Assembly: GCF_001854185.1 (NCBI RefSeq) | Contig: NZ_CP017603.1 | Coordinates: 744,001-808,000, forward strand | Length of the DNA stretch: 64,000 nt | Direction of reading: 5' to 3' | Source: Clostridium formicaceticum | GTDB taxonomy: Bacteria; Bacillota; Clostridia; Peptostreptococcales; Natronincolaceae | In this document: piece by piece, positions 1 through 8,880 of the stretch | How positions within the stretch are numbered: the first letter of the stretch is position 1 | Layout of the letters: each line of letters starts with the position of its first letter | Translations under genes and position numbers: made by a program | The notes under the pieces: model-generated | The model's database searches: none | What the model saw: the letters and a program-made list of their open reading frames with translations, nothing else | Told to the model about the DNA's origin: nothing

Positions 1-255
1 TCCTATTAAACTAGTGATGGGACTTACAGTATTCACCAATAAATCCATAGCTCCTGAAGCTCTAAATATACCTATTGCTACTAACATCGCTACTAAATAA
101 GGAATAATCCTAACAGCTGTATAAAAACCTTCCTTCGCTCCATCTGTAAATGCTTCATATACTTTTACCTTTTTAAAAAAGCCATAGGCAGGTATTGTCA
201 ATAAAATAAAGGGTATTGCAAACTTTGATATACTATCTATAATGGTAATAAACAT
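1..255 (-). CDS. spmB: Spore maturation protein B, 5' part only
   Basis: The 85 codons present encode a hydrophobic protein beginning MFITIIDSISKF, with membrane segments and the phrase YFLVAM-like IIPYLVAM typical of SpmB. The gene runs off the left edge, so the C-terminal half is missing. I chose the ATG at 255 because GGAGG lies 7 bases upstream; an in-frame ATG at 261 would sit 1 base from that site. It starts just after spmA, whose stop overlaps its ribosome binding site, so the two are co-translated. In Bacillus, SpmA and SpmB act together in the forespore membrane during spore core dehydration; a similar role is inferred here. Confidence 0.88.
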   Translation of the reverse strand, partial: MFITIIDSISKFAIPFILLTIPAYGFFKKVKVYEAFTDGAKEGFYTAVRIIPYLVAMLVAIGIFRASGAMDLLVNTVSPITSLIG

Positions 256-267
256 ATTCATTCCTCC

Positions 268-879
268 CTAATGATTACTGGCTTTCTCTATCTTAATTTG
301 AAACACAGGTAGTTTTTGTAACAGCTTCACTGCTATAACTGCCGCTATTGTTGAAGCTGCTGTTGCTATGATCGTTGGTCCAATAATTTCTGTTGGATTC
401 GTTGATTCAGCAGCTGCCCGAATAGCAATAACCGTTGCAGGAATTAGTGTTACAGATGAAGTGTTGATGGCTAAAAAAGTACACATTGCATTGCTAGCTG
501 TATCCTTATGAGGATTTATTTCCTGTAATTCCTGCATTGCTTTTAATCCTAATGGTGTTGCCGCATTTCCTAATCCTAAGACATTGGCAGCTATGTTCAT
601 CACCATAGCTCCCATTGCTGGATGATCCTCCGGCACTTCTGGAAATAGAGGAACCATAATAAATCTTAAGGCTTTAGCAATTACTTTAATAAGCCCAGAT
701 ACTTCCGCAATTTTCATTATTCCAAGCCACAAAGCCATCACCGCAATTAGCCCTAATGATATATCCACTGCCGTTCTAGCACTGTTGATAGCCGCATCCG
801 TGACAGCTTCAATATTTCCGGTCAAGGCACCTACAACAATACCTATTGCTATAAACAAAAACCAAATAATATTTATCAT
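268..879 (-). CDS. spmA: Spore maturation protein A
   Basis: A 203-residue integral membrane protein of the nucleoside-recognition (Gate) family, the usual length for SpmA. Visible marks are the N-terminal membrane segment (residues 2-20), the stretch around GNAATPLGLKAM near residues 101-112, and the following NTSSVTLIPAT segment. It is followed 12 bases later by spmB, the normal pair. Bacillus spmA mutants make spores with poorly dehydrated cores; I infer the same process here. A ribosome binding site (AAGGAGG) lies 5' of the ATG. Confidence 0.92.
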   Translation of the reverse strand: MINIIWFLFIAIGIVVGALTGNIEAVTDAAINSARTAVDISLGLIAVMALWLGIMKIAEVSGLIKVIAKALRFIMVPLFPEVPEDHPAMGAMVMNIAANVLGLGNAATPLGLKAMQELQEINPHKDTASNAMCTFLAINTSSVTLIPATVIAIRAAAESTNPTEIIGPTIIATAASTIAAVIAVKLLQKLPVFQIKIEKASNH

Positions 880-1048
880 GCTCTTTTCCTCCTTACTTTT
901 TTCAAAATATTACGTGAATTTTTCGGTTTTTTCACCTCCTTATAAAAGGATAACTAGACATGGTAGCGCTTGAATTTTAATTTAAAGATTGTTTTATCTA
1001 TTAAGATGCTAAAAATTTACTTGTTTTTATAATAAATATTTTATTCCA

Positions 1049-1077
1049 ACAAAAAAAAGTACTTAAAAAAGTACTTT
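1049..1077 (-). terminator. Intrinsic terminator spanning the epimerase stop codon
   Basis: On the minus strand AAAGTACTT pairs with AAGTACTTT, followed by a run of T. The upstream arm lies inside the last codons of the epimerase gene and the downstream arm begins at its TAA, so the stop codon sits in the loop region. Confidence 0.75.
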
Positions 1078-2148
1078 TGGGATTTTTTTAAAGCCTAATC
1101 CTGCATCATCTGTTAATTCAATTTTATCCTGTTTAAAAATACCCCCCCCCTCAAAAGGATCTAGACTGCACAGCCCAGGACCATCTAAATCAATTTTTGT
1201 AATAATACTTTTTGCCGCTGCTAAATGGGCTGCTGCTGTAACACTAATCTTGCTTTCTAACATGCAACCCATCATGCATTCCACTTCATAAGTTTCCGCA
1301 AGGGCTATAATTTTTAAAGCCTGATGAATACCTCCGGTTTTCATCAACTTAATGTTGATAAGATCTGCTGCCCTCAATTCCATAATTTTTACGGCATCGT
1401 GTGGAGAAAAAACACTTTCATCCGCCATCACTGGTATATAAGTATGATCTGTCACATATTTAAGCCCTTCCAAGTTATGCGCTTCAACTGGCTGCTCGAC
1501 AAATTCAATGTCTATTCCAATGTTCTCAATATTTCTTAGAATAGAAACCGCCTCTTTAGGCTTCCACCCTTGGTTGGCATCTATTCTCAGTTTTATATGC
1601 TGACCTACAGCCTTTTTTACAGCCTTAAGACGTTCTATATCTGCCTGCGGCTCTTTACCTACTTTTATTTTCAGAATTTTATAACCTTTTTCCACTGCCT
1701 TTAAACTATCTTGTGCCATTTTTTCAGGTGTATTTACACTAATTGTAATATCAGTAGTTATTTCCTTTCTATATCCCCCCAATACTTTATAGAGGGGGGC
1801 TTGATATAATTGTCCGTACAAATCATATAGTGCAATATCTACCGCTGCTTTAGCACTGGTATTTTTAACCATAGATTTTTCTAACTTCTGCATAATACCT
1901 TCAAAGTTTTCAAGATCCAGCCCAATAAGCTGAGGTGCTATACATTCTTTAATAGCTCCTTTTATAGAAGGGAGGGTATCTCCAGTAATAACAGCCGTTG
2001 GCGCTGCCTCTCCATATCCTATATGCCCTGTATCAGTCACAACCTTTACAATAACATTTTCTATACTTTCTACAGTTCTTAGAGCTGTTTTAAATGGCGT
2101 CCTGAGGGGCACAGACAAATGACCTAACTGTAAATTTATAATTTTCAT
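1063..2148 (-). CDS. Dipeptide epimerase (L-Ala-D/L-Glu epimerase type)
   Basis: A 361-residue enolase-superfamily enzyme of the muconate-lactonizing/dipeptide-epimerase subgroup. The expected catalytic set is visible: KxK at 160-162, metal ligands D190 (RIDANQGW), E218 (VEQP) and D243 (ADES), and the second base K267 (NIKLMKTGG). Such enzymes epimerise dipeptides such as L-Ala-D-Glu released from peptidoglycan; the exact substrate cannot be read from sequence. It lies 31 bases after lysA on the same strand and probably shares its transcript, which would pair murein-peptide recycling with diaminopimelate use. A run of nine G (1142-1150) occurs in the codons for EGGG near residue 336. Confidence 0.88.
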   Translation of the reverse strand: MKIINLQLGHLSVPLRTPFKTALRTVESIENVIVKVVTDTGHIGYGEAAPTAVITGDTLPSIKGAIKECIAPQLIGLDLENFEGIMQKLEKSMVKNTSAKAAVDIALYDLYGQLYQAPLYKVLGGYRKEITTDITISVNTPEKMAQDSLKAVEKGYKILKIKVGKEPQADIERLKAVKKAVGQHIKLRIDANQGWKPKEAVSILRNIENIGIDIEFVEQPVEAHNLEGLKYVTDHTYIPVMADESVFSPHDAVKIMELRAADLINIKLMKTGGIHQALKIIALAETYEVECMMGCMLESKISVTAAAHLAAAKSIITKIDLDGPGLCSLDPFEGGGIFKQDKIELTDDAGLGFKKIPKVLF

Positions 2149-2179
2149 CGCTACCCTCCTAAAATCATTGATCTTGAAG

Positions 2180-3493
2180 CTATCTGTTTTTTTCTAAATA
2201 AGAAGGAATGATTTCCCTATCTAATAGATGATCATAACTTTCTCTTTCCACAATAAGTTCCGTATGCCCTTTATTGATTAATACTACTGCTGGCTTAGGC
2301 AGCTTGTTATAATTACTGGCCATAGAAAAATTATAGGCTCCAGTACTTAATACCGCTAAAATATCTCCAGAGGTTAATAAAGGCGTATCTAGATCCCAGA
2401 TAAGAATGTCCCCTGATTCACAACATTTTCCGGCGATTGTAACAGTCGTACTAACTTCTTCATTGACTTTATTAGCTACGACGGCATCATACTTCGCTTT
2501 ATAGAGGGCAGGTCTTGGATTATCAGGAAGCCCTCCATCTATACTGGCATAAGTACGGATTCCAGGAATCTCCTTTATGCTGCCTACTGTATATAAAGTT
2601 ATTCCAGCTTCTCCCACAACCCATCTGCCAGGTTCAATAATGATGGTAGGCATCTCTAAGTTATATTGACAACATTGTTTTTCTACTGCCTCCATGATAG
2701 CATCTGTAAAATAGTGTAGGGGTTTTGGCTCATCTTGAGAAGTATAGCGTATACCAAAGCCTCCACCAGCATTTAATTCTCTTGTGATAAAACCCAACTC
2801 TTCTTTTAAATCCTTTACCAACTTTGTAATTACCTCTACACCAGCTTTATAAATATGATTTTCAAAAAGCTGAGAACCTAAGTGGAAATGAAATCCCATT
2901 AAGTCAATACTTTCAGAATCCATTGTTCTTCTAACCACTTCATAAATTTGCTCAAGGGGAATTCCAAATTTTGAATCTTTTTGCCCTGTAACAATATATT
3001 CATGGGTTTCTCCCTTAATTCCTGGCGTAACACGAAAAAGAATTTTCATTTTTCTATTTTGTTGTTTTGCAATCTCTTCTAATAGATCTAGTTCATAAAG
3101 ATTGTCCACAATAATTCTTCCAACATTACTTTTCACAGCTAGCTCCAATTCTTCCCATGCCTTGTTATTACCATGAAACATGATATTTTCTGTGGGGAAG
3201 CCAGCCTTGATAGCGGTATACAGCTCCCCCCCTGACACTACATCTAAACCCAATCCTTCGTCTTCTATAATCCTGCACATTGCCATTGTAAGAAAAGCTT
3301 TACTAGCATAAGCAGCTTTAACATTTTTATATTTATTTAAAAAGCTTTCTTTTATTTCACTGCATCGTTCTCGAATCATTTCTTCAGAAACTACATATAA
3401 AGGGGTACCAAATTGCTTTGCTAATTCTACCGTATCACAGTCTGCAAAGATAAAATGATTTTCACAGTTCACATTTTCCATCGTTTTTGCCAT
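2180..3493 (-). CDS. lysA: Diaminopimelate decarboxylase
   Basis: A 437-residue fold-III PLP decarboxylase that converts meso-diaminopimelate to L-lysine in the cytoplasm. The PLP lysine is K65 in YASKAF; HFHLGSQ, the GGGFGIRY phosphate-binding segment, EPGRWVVGEAG and the CESGD motif with its active-site cysteine are all present. The start is uncertain: the first ATG directly follows AGAGGAG, while a second ATG four codons later (3481) is 12 bases from it. It heads a two-gene unit with the dipeptide epimerase. No lysine riboswitch is visible upstream; instead there is a sigma-54-like element next to an activator gene. Confidence 0.92.
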   Translation of the reverse strand: MAKTMENVNCENHFIFADCDTVELAKQFGTPLYVVSEEMIRERCSEIKESFLNKYKNVKAAYASKAFLTMAMCRIIEDEGLGLDVVSGGELYTAIKAGFPTENIMFHGNNKAWEELELAVKSNVGRIIVDNLYELDLLEEIAKQQNRKMKILFRVTPGIKGETHEYIVTGQKDSKFGIPLEQIYEVVRRTMDSESIDLMGFHFHLGSQLFENHIYKAGVEVITKLVKDLKEELGFITRELNAGGGFGIRYTSQDEPKPLHYFTDAIMEAVEKQCCQYNLEMPTIIIEPGRWVVGEAGITLYTVGSIKEIPGIRTYASIDGGLPDNPRPALYKAKYDAVVANKVNEEVSTTVTIAGKCCESGDILIWDLDTPLLTSGDILAVLSTGAYNFSMASNYNKLPKPAVVLINKGHTELIVERESYDHLLDREIIPSYLEKNR

Positions 3494-3533
3494 CTCCTCT
3501 GATTTTATAAATTTTGTAAATCACGATAATTAT

Positions 3534-3550
3534 ATGCAATAATTATACCA
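3534..3550 (-). promoter_or_regulatory. Candidate sigma-54 (-24/-12) promoter of lysA
   Basis: Reading the minus strand, TGGTATAATTATTGCAT has GG and GC separated by exactly 10 bases, as in the TGGCAC-N5-TTGC consensus, and lies about 40 bases upstream of the lysA start. The same bases also contain TGGTATAAT, an extended -10 box for the vegetative sigma factor, so the assignment is ambiguous. The adjacent GAFTGA-type activator gene favours sigma-54. Confidence 0.45.
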
Positions 3551-3763
3551 GTTTAAAATACCTTTAGCACTTTCAATAATTGGAAAAGCTTGAATGCTTA
3601 AATCTTAGTGAAGACTTTAACTGAAGTTAATTATAGAAGAGCCAAAGATTGCTGATTCAACGCCCTCTAACTTTCAACTAAATAACAGCGCCTTCATCTG
3701 ATATCAAAAGACTAATCGTTAGTAAAGGTTGGCATAATAAAATCTAATAAATCTAGAAATCTA

Positions 3764-3792
3764 CTAAAAAGAGTCCGTATTTTCGGACTCTT
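3764..3792 (-). terminator. Terminator after the sigma-54 activator gene
   Basis: On the minus strand AAGAGTCCG and CGGACTCTT form a 9-bp stem with a 6-base loop, followed by TTTTTAG. It separates the activator transcript from lysA. Confidence 0.75.
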
Positions 3793-3884
3793 ACTATCAC
3801 GTTTGTTATTAACATTTAATTTTACTGCTTTTTTAAAACCTTCAGATGTATTCCGTTTTTTTGAACCTTTTCCCTTTTTCCGAA

Positions 3885-5744
3885 CTATTCTATCTGATAT
3901 TTCTTTAATTTATCATAAAAGCTGGTTTTGCCAATTTCTAAAGCCTTCATTGCCTTTACCCTACTACCTTCATAATGCCTTAAGGCCTCTATAATTGCTT
4001 TTTTTTCTGCATCTTCTACGGCCTCCCTTAGAGGAAGGATACTTTTATCTAGTATAGATTGCTGTGTTTTTTGATTGCCTAGCATTAAATGCTTCGACAA
4101 AATGGTTTGACTCTCAGTTAAGTTTATTGCTCGTTCTAATATATTTTCTAACTCTCTTACGTTTCCAGGCCAATCATAATCCAACAGCTTGTGTAGCGCT
4201 TCTCCTGACATCCTCTTCTGTTGGCACCCCACTCTTGCACAGATTTTTGGAAGTGTAGTGTACACTAAAGGATAGATATCCTGTTTTCTCTCTCTTAAAG
4301 GAGGAATCCATATGGGAAATACATTAATCCTATAATATAAATCCTCTCTAAACCCTCCTCGCGCCACTTCCTCCTCTAAATTTTTATTGGTAGCAGCAAT
4401 AATTCTTATATCCACAGATACTTTTTTGTTTCCCCCTACCCTATAGAAGCTTTTATTTTGTAGAACTTGTAATAATTTTACCTGAAGAGACAAAGGAATT
4501 TCCCCAATTTCGTCTAAAAATATAGTACCTCCATCCGCTAACTCGAACATCCCCAGCTTTCCTTCTTTTTTAGCGCCGGTAAAAGCCCCTCCTTCATAAC
4601 CAAAAAGCTCACTCTCTAACAAATTTTCTGGTATACTTCCTCCATTTACATGAATAAAGGGTTTATTTTTATCGTTGCTGGCTTCATGAATAGCTTTAGC
4701 CAATATACTTTTTCCTGTTCCGCTTTCTCCTAAAATTAGAACGGTGGAAGTTGACTTTGATGCTTTGTAGGCCAACTGTTTTACTTGACTTATTTTTCTG
4801 CTTTCTCCAACGATTTCAGGAAAGAGTTTCAAAACATTTTCTTTTTCCTTCAGTTGCTCTTCCATCCTCTCCAAATGAAAAAGCGCTTCATCCCTTTCAC
4901 GAATCACCTTTTTTATCTCCGAAATATCCTCCACCTTTAGTACAGCCCCTACTCTTTTTCCCTCTTGGTTCACTGGTTCCAATGTGCAAATTGTAGAACG
5001 GCCATTGATTTCTGTAAACTTTTCTTTATAACTAAGATCTTTCCCCCGCGCTACCTCATAAAAATCTGTAATCGTGCTATTATTGTAATGAATCTCAAAG
5101 ATACTTCTCCCTATAACATCAAATGTGTCAACATTTTGTCCCTTTCCCCTGAAGGTTTTTCCCATCAGTAGATCATAAAGCCCTTCTCCCCTAGCTGTAT
5201 AGCCTTTTGTCTGATAAAACTTTACATGTTTCGTTCTTCCATCGACTACTACCATATGACCTATAGCATGGATAAAAGGCAAGGAAAATCCTTGATGATC
5301 TACTTCTATCTTAATAAGCTTTTTCATATCATCTATTATTACATGAATATTTTGATCTAAGAAAGTATCCTTTAACTCCATTAATTTAATGTCTTTTATT
5401 GATTTGCAATATTTGTATATAGGCTGTATATGAGGATGAGCAATTACCCCTACAGCAATAATAGCACCTCCTTTAACAATATTTTCATCTTTAATGCCTA
5501 AAAGATTTAAGTCTTTAGGAGAAAGATTACCGTCATCCTTTCCTAAAGCATTGTCTCCTATAATAACGATATCTCCTTGTTGCACGCTACCAGCAGCGTG
5601 GCCTATCCCTTCATGTCCTATGATTCCAAAAATTTCCTTAGCCTTATTATTATAAATTTGTATTTTTCCAAAATGATCTATAAAAATAAATCCTTCTGAC
5701 ATCATGTCGGTAAACTGCTTTATAAATCCACTGTTTTCAAACAT
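3885..5744 (-). CDS. Sigma-54-dependent transcriptional activator with PAS-type sensor region
   Basis: A 619-residue bacterial enhancer-binding protein. Residues 10-40 begin a PAS-like domain (GFIFIDHFGKIQIYNNKAKEIFG is its hallmark stretch, split here by an insert). A long sensory part follows to about 280, ending in a second PAS-like segment before a coiled coil (280-305). The AAA+ domain has Walker A GESGTGKS (339-346), the sigma-54 contact loop GAFTGA (386-391) and Walker B GGTIFLDEIGEI (405-416). A Fis-type helix-turn-helix closes the protein (about 590-617). No receiver domain is present, so it senses a ligand directly. It is immediately upstream of lysA and the dipeptide epimerase on the same strand, which makes them its likely targets; this is inference from position. 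Confidence 0.9.
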   Translation of the reverse strand: MFENSGFIKQFTDMMSEGFIFIDHFGKIQIYNNKAKEIFGIIGHEGIGHAAGSVQQGDIVIIGDNALGKDDGNLSPKDLNLLGIKDENIVKGGAIIAVGVIAHPHIQPIYKYCKSIKDIKLMELKDTFLDQNIHVIIDDMKKLIKIEVDHQGFSLPFIHAIGHMVVVDGRTKHVKFYQTKGYTARGEGLYDLLMGKTFRGKGQNVDTFDVIGRSIFEIHYNNSTITDFYEVARGKDLSYKEKFTEINGRSTICTLEPVNQEGKRVGAVLKVEDISEIKKVIRERDEALFHLERMEEQLKEKENVLKLFPEIVGESRKISQVKQLAYKASKSTSTVLILGESGTGKSILAKAIHEASNDKNKPFIHVNGGSIPENLLESELFGYEGGAFTGAKKEGKLGMFELADGGTIFLDEIGEIPLSLQVKLLQVLQNKSFYRVGGNKKVSVDIRIIAATNKNLEEEVARGGFREDLYYRINVFPIWIPPLRERKQDIYPLVYTTLPKICARVGCQQKRMSGEALHKLLDYDWPGNVRELENILERAINLTESQTILSKHLMLGNQKTQQSILDKSILPLREAVEDAEKKAIIEALRHYEGSRVKAMKALEIGKTSFYDKLKKYQIE

Positions 5745-5890
5745 TCAAATCATTCCTTTAAAATTATAATGACGCAACTTTCTTTTGTTATTATTAGTCT
5801 ACACAATAAATGCCTCTTGTCAATGTCAATTATGTATTTCTTACTATCTAAAAATCTTTATACTTTTATTTTATATTATTTATTCCAATA

Positions 5891-5899
5891 TGTTATAAT
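5891..5899 (+). promoter_or_regulatory. Extended -10 promoter of uppP
   Basis: TGTTATAAT is a perfect extended -10 element 38 bases before the start codon; the -35 region is poor, as extended -10 promoters allow. Confidence 0.5.
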
Positions 5900-5936
5900 T
5901 GACTTTGTTAAATACAATTTTTAGGAGGGGGTTTGT

Positions 5937-6767
5937 TTGACAATCTTAAAAGCTATTATATTGGGGGTTATTCAGGGATTAACAGAGTTTTTACCTGTCA
6001 GCAGTTCTGGGCACTTAGCGGTAGCTCAAAGTTTATTAAAGGTTCCTGAAGATAAAATATTGTTTCTATCCGTCATGCTACATTTTGGTACCTTAATCTC
6101 TATTTTCTTTGTATATGCAGGAGATATTCTTGTGATTTGTAAAGAATTTATCTTAATGATTTTTGACTTATTTAGAGGAAAGGGTCTTCGTATTGACAAT
6201 GAGTATAGAAAATTAGGTGTTTTTATTATCGTAGCTACAATTCCTACAGGTTTCATGGGAATACTTTTAGGAGACATTTTTGAGAGTTTCTTTACTTCTC
6301 AATTAATTATCGGTATCTCTCTTATCATCACCGGTACCCTTTTGTGGACAGCAGAAAAAATTCATGTCGGTAAAAGAACAATACGTCAAATGCATTGGTT
6401 CGATGCGCTGATAGTAGGAATTTTTCAAGGGCTCGCTATTACTCCAGGGATCTCCCGTTCAGGATCTACAATTGTAGGTTCTTTATTTAGAGGTTTTAAT
6501 AAGGAGCTAGCCACCAAGTTCGCCTTCTTGATTTCTATTCCTCCTATATTAGGTGCTGCTCTTTTAGAGACAAAAGATGCCTTAACAGTGGGCACTGGCG
6601 ATATTACTTTTCCCATTGTCTTAGCAGGCATCCTAGCAGCCTTTTTATCAGGAATTTTCGCTATAAGAACGCTTATTGACTTTATTAAGAAGGAAAAACT
6701 TTATTACTTTTCTTTCTATACTTGGACAATAGGCAGCATCTTAGTTATCCTTCATTTTATTTATTAA
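5937..6767 (+). CDS. uppP: Undecaprenyl-diphosphatase (BacA type)
   Basis: A 276-residue polytopic membrane enzyme that dephosphorylates undecaprenyl diphosphate, regenerating the lipid carrier for cell-wall synthesis and giving bacitracin resistance. The two family motifs are intact: EFLPVSSSGH (17-26) and GISRSGST (171-178). The start is TTG, preceded by AGGAGGGGG at 5 bases. It is a single-gene unit divergent from the sigma-54 activator and closed by a strong hairpin. Confidence 0.94.
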   Translation: MTILKAIILGVIQGLTEFLPVSSSGHLAVAQSLLKVPEDKILFLSVMLHFGTLISIFFVYAGDILVICKEFILMIFDLFRGKGLRIDNEYRKLGVFIIVATIPTGFMGILLGDIFESFFTSQLIIGISLIITGTLLWTAEKIHVGKRTIRQMHWFDALIVGIFQGLAITPGISRSGSTIVGSLFRGFNKELATKFAFLISIPPILGAALLETKDALTVGTGDITFPIVLAGILAAFLSGIFAIRTLIDFIKKEKLYYFSFYTWTIGSILVILHFIY

Positions 6768-6776
6768 AAACAATAC

Positions 6777-6806
6777 AAGGCCCGACATAAGAATATGTCG
6801 GGCCTT
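6777..6806. terminator. Bidirectional terminator between uppP and asnB
   Basis: A perfect 13-bp inverted repeat (AAGGCCCGACATA with its complement) and a 4-base loop lie between the convergent genes. Short T-rich stretches follow on both strands. Confidence 0.8.
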
Positions 6807-6851
6807 GCTCTTATTAAGTTTCTATAGTACATCTCAATGTATACCTATACG

Positions 6852-8699
6852 CTAATTTTCTATAACTTTTACATTATACTCCTTCATCCAAGCATTGACT
6901 TGTATTAAGTATGCCAAAACCTGAGGTCCTGTCATAAGTTGACCAAACCAGGGCTTACCGAAGGCAGCACCACCGGTTTCTACAATCTCCATTACTCTTT
7001 TTATATCAATGATATCAAGTAGGGGAGATGTCCTATCCTGTAAAATACTCTTCATCCGCTGCTGTACCATCTTTAAGTAAGCTGGATGATGGGTCTTAGG
7101 GTAAGGACTCTTCTTTCTTTCCAGCACTTCATCTGGCAAAATTCCCTTTAGTGCTTTTCTTAATAACCCCTTTTCTTGCCTATTATAATATTTCATTTCC
7201 CATGGAACATTCCAAACATACTCTACAAGTCTGTAATCTGCATAGGGAACTCTTACTTCTAAGCTATTTGCCATACTCATACGATCTTTTCTATTCAATA
7301 GGGTGATCATAAACCATTTTTGATTAAGATAGAAAAGTTCCCTCATCCTATGGGCTTTTGGGGACTCCCCATCAAGCCTAGGAACTTCTTTAATTGTTTC
7401 TTCATATTTCGCTGCCACATAGCTTTCTAAATCTATATGATTGAAGGCTTTGGAAATAATGGTTTTTCTTTCTTTAATAGACTTTGCCCATGGAAAAGTA
7501 TTAGCAGATATGTCTTCAGCCCTCGTAAACCATGGATAACCTCCAAAGATTTCATCAGCGCACTCCCCTGATAAGGCTACTGTAGCCTTCTTTCTTACTT
7601 CACTGCAAAATAGGTAAAGAGAAGAATCAATATCCGCCATACCAGGTAAATCACTGGCCTTTACAGCCTCTTCTAAAGCTTTAAACAGTTGAGGCGTATC
7701 TATAACAATATTATGATGTTTCGATCCTATATGGTTTTTCATGATTTGTATATAAACACCATCAGAATTTGGTTGATACTCATTGGCTTTGAAGTATAAT
7801 GCATTGTCTACATAGTCGATAGAATAAGTATTTAACTGTTCTTTACCATCTCTCCTAAATGCATTTGCTGCTACTGAAGATATGGCACTGGAGTCTACAC
7901 CACCAGATAAAAAAGTACAAATCGGCACATCTGATACCAACTGTCTTTCTATAGCATCTACAATCAAACTCCTTACATGCTCTACTGTAGTATCGAAATC
8001 TTCTTCATGTTCTTTACTTTCTAACTGCCAATATTGTTTTATTTTATATCCTTCATCATTATACAGAAGCCAGTATGCCGGAGGTACTTCATAAATATTT
8101 TTATAAACCCCGTTTCCAGGAGATCTTGCAGGTCCTAAACCAAAAATTTCTGCCAGTCCTTCCTCTCCCACAACAGGTTCTACTAAAGGGTGTGCTAGAA
8201 GTGCTTTTATTTCTGAGGCAAACATAAAATGGTTACCTATCTTTGTATAAAATAAAGGTTTTACCCCAAGTGGATCTCTTGCCATGAATAAAGCCTTTTT
8301 GCTGCTGTCCCAAATGCCAAAAGCGTAAATCCCATTAAATTTTTTTACGCAGTCTACCCCCCACTCTATATAAGAAATTAATAATACCTCTGTATCAGAA
8401 TAAGCGTGAAAGTGATGCCCCTTTTCCTTTAACTCTTTTCTTAATTCTTCTGTATTATATAGCTCTCCATTATAAATAATCGTATATATTTTATCCCCCA
8501 ATTGTCTCGTCATAGGCTGGCGTCCACCTTCGGGGTCTACTACAACTAAACGGCGATGGCCTAAAAGAACATTTTTTTCTCTATATACGCCATTATCATC
8601 TGGGCCTCTTCTACTTAACTTACTTACCATGGCTTGAATAATGTTATTTTTTTCCATGATGTTTTCCTCTAAATTAATCCACCCAACAATACCACACAT
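6852..8699 (-). CDS. asnB: Asparagine synthetase, glutamine-hydrolysing
   Basis: A 615-residue class II glutamine amidotransferase that makes asparagine from aspartate, ATP and glutamine. I start it at the ATG at 8699, not the in-frame TTG three codons upstream, because this puts the catalytic Cys at position 2 (MCGIVGW) and leaves AAGGAG 9 bases upstream. The glutaminase half has RRGPD and YNGELYN; the synthetase half has the pyrophosphate-binding SGGVDSS (265-271) and GECADEIFGGYPWF. Length and motif order are those of the AsnB/AsnO family, which in spore formers can be sporulation-linked. Monocistronic by context. Confidence 0.93.
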   Translation of the reverse strand: MCGIVGWINLEENIMEKNNIIQAMVSKLSRRGPDDNGVYREKNVLLGHRRLVVVDPEGGRQPMTRQLGDKIYTIIYNGELYNTEELRKELKEKGHHFHAYSDTEVLLISYIEWGVDCVKKFNGIYAFGIWDSSKKALFMARDPLGVKPLFYTKIGNHFMFASEIKALLAHPLVEPVVGEEGLAEIFGLGPARSPGNGVYKNIYEVPPAYWLLYNDEGYKIKQYWQLESKEHEEDFDTTVEHVRSLIVDAIERQLVSDVPICTFLSGGVDSSAISSVAANAFRRDGKEQLNTYSIDYVDNALYFKANEYQPNSDGVYIQIMKNHIGSKHHNIVIDTPQLFKALEEAVKASDLPGMADIDSSLYLFCSEVRKKATVALSGECADEIFGGYPWFTRAEDISANTFPWAKSIKERKTIISKAFNHIDLESYVAAKYEETIKEVPRLDGESPKAHRMRELFYLNQKWFMITLLNRKDRMSMANSLEVRVPYADYRLVEYVWNVPWEMKYYNRQEKGLLRKALKGILPDEVLERKKSPYPKTHHPAYLKMVQQRMKSILQDRTSPLLDIIDIKRVMEIVETGGAAFGKPWFGQLMTGPQVLAYLIQVNAWMKEYNVKVIEN

Positions 8700-8836
8700 A
8701 GCCTTCAACTCCTTCAGTTTGTATAAGAATTAGTATTATATATCATCATATGAAAAAAAATAAAAATGATGTTTGTCCTTTTGAAAGTGTGTAGTTAGAG
8801 TATTTCAGCAGGCGCTCCAAGTCCCAGCTGAATATT

Positions 8837-8880
8837 AAAAAGTCTCTTCCTCTTTATATAAAAGAAGAAGAGACTTTTTT
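8837..8880 (-). terminator. Terminator after the CBS-domain gene
   Basis: Directly after the TAG stop, AAGTCTCTTC-type and GAAGAGACTT arms form a long stem with one mismatch, ending in TTTTT on the minus strand. Confidence 0.82.

Larger units (their letters stand above)
3494..3884. other. 391-base spacer between lysA and the sigma-54 activator
   Basis: Holds a -24/-12-like promoter close to lysA (3534-3550) and a terminator for the upstream activator gene (3764-3792). The middle (3560-3760) shows no convincing ORF, riboswitch or repeat; it is where activator binding sites would be expected. Confidence 0.6.

Noticed and set aside
897-960. AAGGAGGTGA motif and a 19-codon basic frame overlapping the spmA start
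   Set aside because: The only start (GTG) is inside the Shine-Dalgarno motif itself, so initiation there is unlikely.
3494-3884. Lysine riboswitch before lysA
   Set aside because: The leader predicted from the promoter is only about 30 bases and no L-box core motifs are visible in the spacer.
8700-8836. T-box leader before asnB
   Set aside because: No T-box consensus or terminator-antiterminator pair was found in the 137 bases.
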